Source: SLNP01 sp964568875 (GTDB lineage: Bacteria > Bacteroidota > Bacteroidia > Bacteroidales > VadinHA17). From it: 64,000 nucleotides of DNA. Position 1 is the first letter of the stretch; every line of letters starts with the position of its first letter. The stretch spans positions 186,001 to 250,000 of the forward strand of contig CAZMSH010000001.1 of assembly GCA_964568875.1 (NCBI GenBank), given 5' to 3'. Below the pieces are notes generated by a model. The model was not told where the DNA came from, searched no databases, and was given only the letters and a program-made list of their open reading frames with translations. Shown one piece after another: positions 60,971 through 64,000 of this stretch. A program made the translations under genes and the position numbers.

Positions 60971-63884
60971 CAGGGAGCCTTGCCAGTTTTTCTGTCTCAA
61001 TCGACGGATAGCCAAACTCTTCAGTCACTTTTCCGTAAATCAGGTATGTGCCGCTGCCACGGAAAGGATAATTGCTGAGGGATGCCGGGAAATGGGTTGT
61101 GTCAAAGTAGTTGCCATCAGGATCAATAAAACAGCCGAAATTCATCCATTCATTTCTGATAGTCTTAATATACTTCACTGTTACCAGATGGCCAACCATC
61201 CTGACTCTTCTTCCAATATGCCCCATCATTTCTGAAGCTGATATCTCTCCACGGAACCGGGTTACAAGCATGTCAAACCAACTCATGGAAACGGGAAATC
61301 CCAGTAATTCAGTCTCATCATAGGCATCTTCAAGTTTTCCGGTTACCAGGGAGGGCAGATTGAACTTCCTGACAGAAGGGGAGAAGAGGGTAGGAACCTG
61401 TGAACCATTCTTGCCGTTTACAAGCATATGAGCCTCCCATAACAGTATCGCTTTTGTTTTACCGGTGAACCTGAATGCCCCGGCCCTGATAAGAAGCACT
61501 ACCTGCTCTGTTCCGGCTCCGCTTCTCATAATGAAATCATCGAGTCCGCCAAAATCCCCTCCGCTTCTTCTTATGGCTTCTATGGACATTGCAAGCTTAT
61601 TGTCTATTCCGGATATATGAATGAATCCCAGATATATATCCTTGCCATATATAGCAGTAGTGTAGGTGCTCTTATTCAGGCAGGGCAGATTGACCACTGC
61701 TCCCCATCTTTTTGCCTCGTGTACGTAAACCCATGTCCGGTAGAAGCCTCCGAAGTTATTTATCACGGCTACCATGAATTCAAGGGGATAATGTGCCTTG
61801 AGGTACAGGCTCTGGAAGCTTTCAACTGCATATGATGCTGAGTGTGCCTTTGAGAATGAATATCCGGCAAATGACTCTATCTGACGCCATACTTCCCTGG
61901 TTATCTCTTCAGGGTAGCCACGTTGCCTGCAGTTGGAAAAGAACCGGTCGATAATCTTCTGCATCTCCGTTTTTGACCTGAATTTTCCGCTCATGGCCCT
62001 TCTGAGAGTATCAGCATCAGAAAGGTCAAGTCCTGCAAAATGATGACACACTTTCAGCACATCCTCCTGATATACCATCACCCCAAAGGTCTCTTCGAGC
62101 TGTTCCTTCATGACAGGATGGATATATTTGAATCCGTTACGATTATGGAACCTGTTGATATACTCCCTCATCATGCCCGACCGGGCCACACCGGGCCTTA
62201 TGATCGAGCTTGCGGCCACCAGGGTCAGGTAGTCTGAGCATTTCAGCTTGTTTAACAGTCCGCGCATTGACGGACTTTCAACATAGAAACATCCCTTTGT
62301 TTCGCCTTTTCTCAGGTACTCCCTTACGAGCGGATCGTTCTTGAACTTCTGTATGGCATGTACGTCTACATCCTCACCCCGGTTGCGAGAGATTATCGAT
62401 GCTGCCTCACTTATGTGGCCTATCCCTCTCTGACTGAGGATGTCGAGTTTCTCATATCGTAACTCCTCAGCTGTATACATGTCCCACTGTGTCACCGGAA
62501 ACCCCTTGGGAGGGAAATCGAGCGCGGTATAGCAGGCAACCGGCTCTTCAGAGATAATGATACCACCGGCATGAATGCTTCTCATGTTGGGGTAGTCTGC
62601 GATTCTGGCCCCCATACCAAAGATTATCCCTGATACATCGCTTTTATTCAGGGGCAGTGATGGATTGTCTATCAGGCTGTCTATCTCTTCCTTCGGCAGT
62701 CCGTACACTTTTCCCAGCTCGCGCACGATTGATTTGCCGCGAAAGGTGTTCATAGTGCCGAGCAGAGCTGTGTGCTCCATGCCGTAACGCTTGAAGATGT
62801 AGTCAGTTACCTCGTCGCGTTCCTTCCATGAATAATCTATATCGAAATCCGGGGGTGAACTGCGTGCCGGATTAATAAATCTTTCGAAGTAAAGGTTTAG
62901 GTCTATAGGGTCAACATTGGTTATTTTCAGGCAGTAAGCAACGACAGAATTTGCACCGCTGCCACGTCCCACATGATAGAAACCTCTCGACATGGAGTAT
63001 CTTATTATGTCCCATGTGATGAGAAAATATGAGGAGAAGCCGAGCCTGTCGATGATGTCAAGCTCATGTCTTACCCTGCGGGCGGCTTCAGCATTGTTTT
63101 TGCCGTATCGATATACCATGCCATCCCATGCAAGCTTTTCCAGCAGCAGCCTGTCGTCAGCCCGGCTGGCGGAGTATACCTGTTTGTTTTTGGGTCTGTC
63201 AAAATCAAAATCAAGACTACAATCCTCAATCAGCCGGATGGTGTTGTCAACTATTTCCTGATAGCTGCTGAAACGATCGGTAATCACCTTCCCGGGTATG
63301 AAATACTCATCGGCAGCACATTGTTGTGTGATATCCAGCCGGCTGAGCAGTATGTTGTTATCAATGGCTCTCAGGCAGCGGTGTATGTCAATGTCATCAG
63401 GTGAGGCCAGGGTAACCGGATGCAGTACCACCATTGAAGAGGGGCTGATTGCCGTAGCCAGCGTCAGCAGCCGGCCGGCCTCGCTGAGCCTGACGCCTAT
63501 TAATTCATTATCAAATAGTTTGCGTTTAGGATATAAAGTAAGAGTGTAGATTATGTAGCACTGGCGGAACCCGGGAGCAGGAAAGGGGAGAGGTTCCCCG
63601 GAAATATTATGCCGCGAGAGGAATCCGTTTATTTCCCTGAATCCCTCATTGTTACGTGCGATGACTATATAAAGCAGTCTGTTCCCAGTTCTGAATTCAA
63701 TGCCTCCTGCCGGTCTGATGCCTGCCTTCCGGCACTCCCTTACAAATTCAGGCATTGCTGAACTGTTGTTTATGTCGGTAAGCACGATCGATTCCTGTCC
63801 GTTGGCTGCAGCTGCCATAACAAGATTTTCAACCGGCATTGTGCCATATCGAAGACTATAATATGAGTGACAGTTTATAAACAT
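60948..63884 (-). CDS. DnaE-type DNA polymerase III alpha subunit, short (DnaE2/ImuC-like)
   Basis: A 978-aa C-family polymerase, shorter than the roughly 1200-aa replicative DnaE. It begins with a PHP domain (NCHSYYSLRYGTMPVENLV). The palm has HVGRGSGANSVVAYCLKI near residue 310 and the catalytic pair in SPPDFDIDYSWKERDEV near 345. AGYSFSKAHSASYAV marks the fingers near 690, and an OB-fold (RVRMVGHLVTVKYIKT) lies near 900. In Bacteroidota this short form usually accompanies a Y-family polymerase gene in a mutagenic SOS-type cassette. The 3' end of another gene abuts its ATG. No LexA-type box could be checked, since the promoter is outside. Confidence 0.88.
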   Translation of the reverse strand: MFINCHSYYSLRYGTMPVENLVMAAAANGQESIVLTDINNSSAMPEFVRECRKAGIRPAGGIEFRTGNRLLYIVIARNNEGFREINGFLSRHNISGEPLPFPAPGFRQCYIIYTLTLYPKRKLFDNELIGVRLSEAGRLLTLATAISPSSMVVLHPVTLASPDDIDIHRCLRAIDNNILLSRLDITQQCAADEYFIPGKVITDRFSSYQEIVDNTIRLIEDCSLDFDFDRPKNKQVYSASRADDRLLLEKLAWDGMVYRYGKNNAEAARRVRHELDIIDRLGFSSYFLITWDIIRYSMSRGFYHVGRGSGANSVVAYCLKITNVDPIDLNLYFERFINPARSSPPDFDIDYSWKERDEVTDYIFKRYGMEHTALLGTMNTFRGKSIVRELGKVYGLPKEEIDSLIDNPSLPLNKSDVSGIIFGMGARIADYPNMRSIHAGGIIISEEPVACYTALDFPPKGFPVTQWDMYTAEELRYEKLDILSQRGIGHISEAASIISRNRGEDVDVHAIQKFKNDPLVREYLRKGETKGCFYVESPSMRGLLNKLKCSDYLTLVAASSIIRPGVARSGMMREYINRFHNRNGFKYIHPVMKEQLEETFGVMVYQEDVLKVCHHFAGLDLSDADTLRRAMSGKFRSKTEMQKIIDRFFSNCRQRGYPEEITREVWRQIESFAGYSFSKAHSASYAVESFQSLYLKAHYPLEFMVAVINNFGGFYRTWVYVHEAKRWGAVVNLPCLNKSTYTTAIYGKDIYLGFIHISGIDNKLAMSIEAIRRSGGDFGGLDDFIMRSGAGTEQVVLLIRAGAFRFTGKTKAILLWEAHMLVNGKNGSQVPTLFSPSVRKFNLPSLVTGKLEDAYDETELLGFPVSMSWFDMLVTRFRGEISASEMMGHIGRRVRMVGHLVTVKYIKTIRNEWMNFGCFIDPDGNYFDTTHFPASLSNYPFRGSGTYLIYGKVTEEFGYPSIETEKLARLPVMPDPRY

Positions 63885-64000
63885 CTATCTTCCCTGGAAA
63901 ACTACATATTTTTTAATACGCTCTTCCATCATCTGCCTCTCCTTCATATCATTAGCGACTATTTTCAAATCGCGTTCCTGCCGTTCCTCTTCTGTCATTA
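63885..64000 (-). CDS. 3' end of an unidentified gene (cut by window edge)
   Basis: The last 38 codons of a minus-strand frame, ending with TAG immediately before the ATG of the polymerase gene, with no spacing. The visible part reads MTEEERQERDLKIVANDMK ... and ends KYVVFQGR; an ATG at 63998 may be internal or the true start. The composition is charged and helical. By position it could be a Y-family polymerase such as the DinB/ImuB that commonly precedes this DnaE type, but nothing in the tail proves it. Confidence 0.5.
   Translation of the reverse strand, partial: MTEEERQERDLKIVANDMKERQMMEERIKKYVVFQGR

Overview
The window reads as ordinary chromosomal DNA of a member of the Bacteroidota, probably order Bacteroidales and probably an anaerobe. 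Four lines support this. SecA is very long (1106 aa) with the usual Cys/His tail. There is a secreted protein with a type IX secretion C-terminal sorting domain. Families largely restricted to Bacteroidota occur (DUF6913-like, DUF4252-like, DUF6588-like, a long QueA paralogue). The -7 promoter element TAnnTTTG recurs a few bases upstream of many starts. The species cannot be named from the sequence. No phage, plasmid, insertion sequence or CRISPR array was seen.

Layout. 0-9 kb: the 5' part of rpsF, dnaX, ferritin, a secreted zinc-protease-like protein and secA. 8.7-13.6 kb: a leftward operon of a Memo/AMMECR1 fusion, a cation efflux protein, ligA and a DUF6913-like protein. 13.8-19.5 kb: a SiaC-like protein, the operon argS-ffh-folD, and a beta-propeller lipoprotein. 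19.8-24.4 kb: the operon TPR protein, phosphosulfolactate-synthase-like protein, DUF368/PopT and aroE, convergent with truA. 24.5-32.7 kb: a sodium symporter, a threonine-aldolase-like enzyme, a long QueA-like protein, an aldehyde dehydrogenase, RNase P RNA, a LolA-like protein and rarA. 32.7-39.5 kb: a phosphate transporter fused to a PhoU-like tail, an unknown membrane-anchored protein, and a large FAD/Fe-S oxidoreductase.

39.7-44.9 kb is an acyl-phosphate energy cluster: pta and ackA, followed by two phosphate butyryltransferase paralogues and butyrate kinase. It points to fermentation with acetate and butyrate (or branched-chain acid) as products and ATP from substrate-level phosphorylation. 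45-51.7 kb holds an SDR, a small barrel protein, a SlyD-like isomerase, a glutamate/dicarboxylate symporter, an AT-rich 740-bp stretch with palindromic sites in front of an XRE regulator, pyrK-pyrD, an Lrp/AsnC regulator and tRNA-Lys. 52-56.3 kb holds an SDR and an envelope-type cassette: DUF4252 protein, ECF sigma factor, membrane anti-sigma-like protein, second DUF4252 protein and an outer-membrane barrel. 56.3-64 kb holds a YfcC-type carrier, a RelA/SpoT homologue with a degraded hydrolase site, a PrsW-type membrane protease, and a short DnaE-type polymerase preceded by the tail of another gene.

The observations most worth following are these. (1) The XRE regulator has near-identical palindromes, one lying exactly on its -7 box. 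(2) The (p)ppGpp enzyme appears to have lost hydrolase residues. (3) Memo and AMMECR1 are fused inside a ligA operon. (4) The sigma/anti-sigma pair is bracketed by two DUF4252 proteins. (5) A ComA-like gene sits with no coenzyme M pathway partners. Several start codons were moved downstream from the longest open frame because a TAnnTTTG promoter element lies inside the extension.
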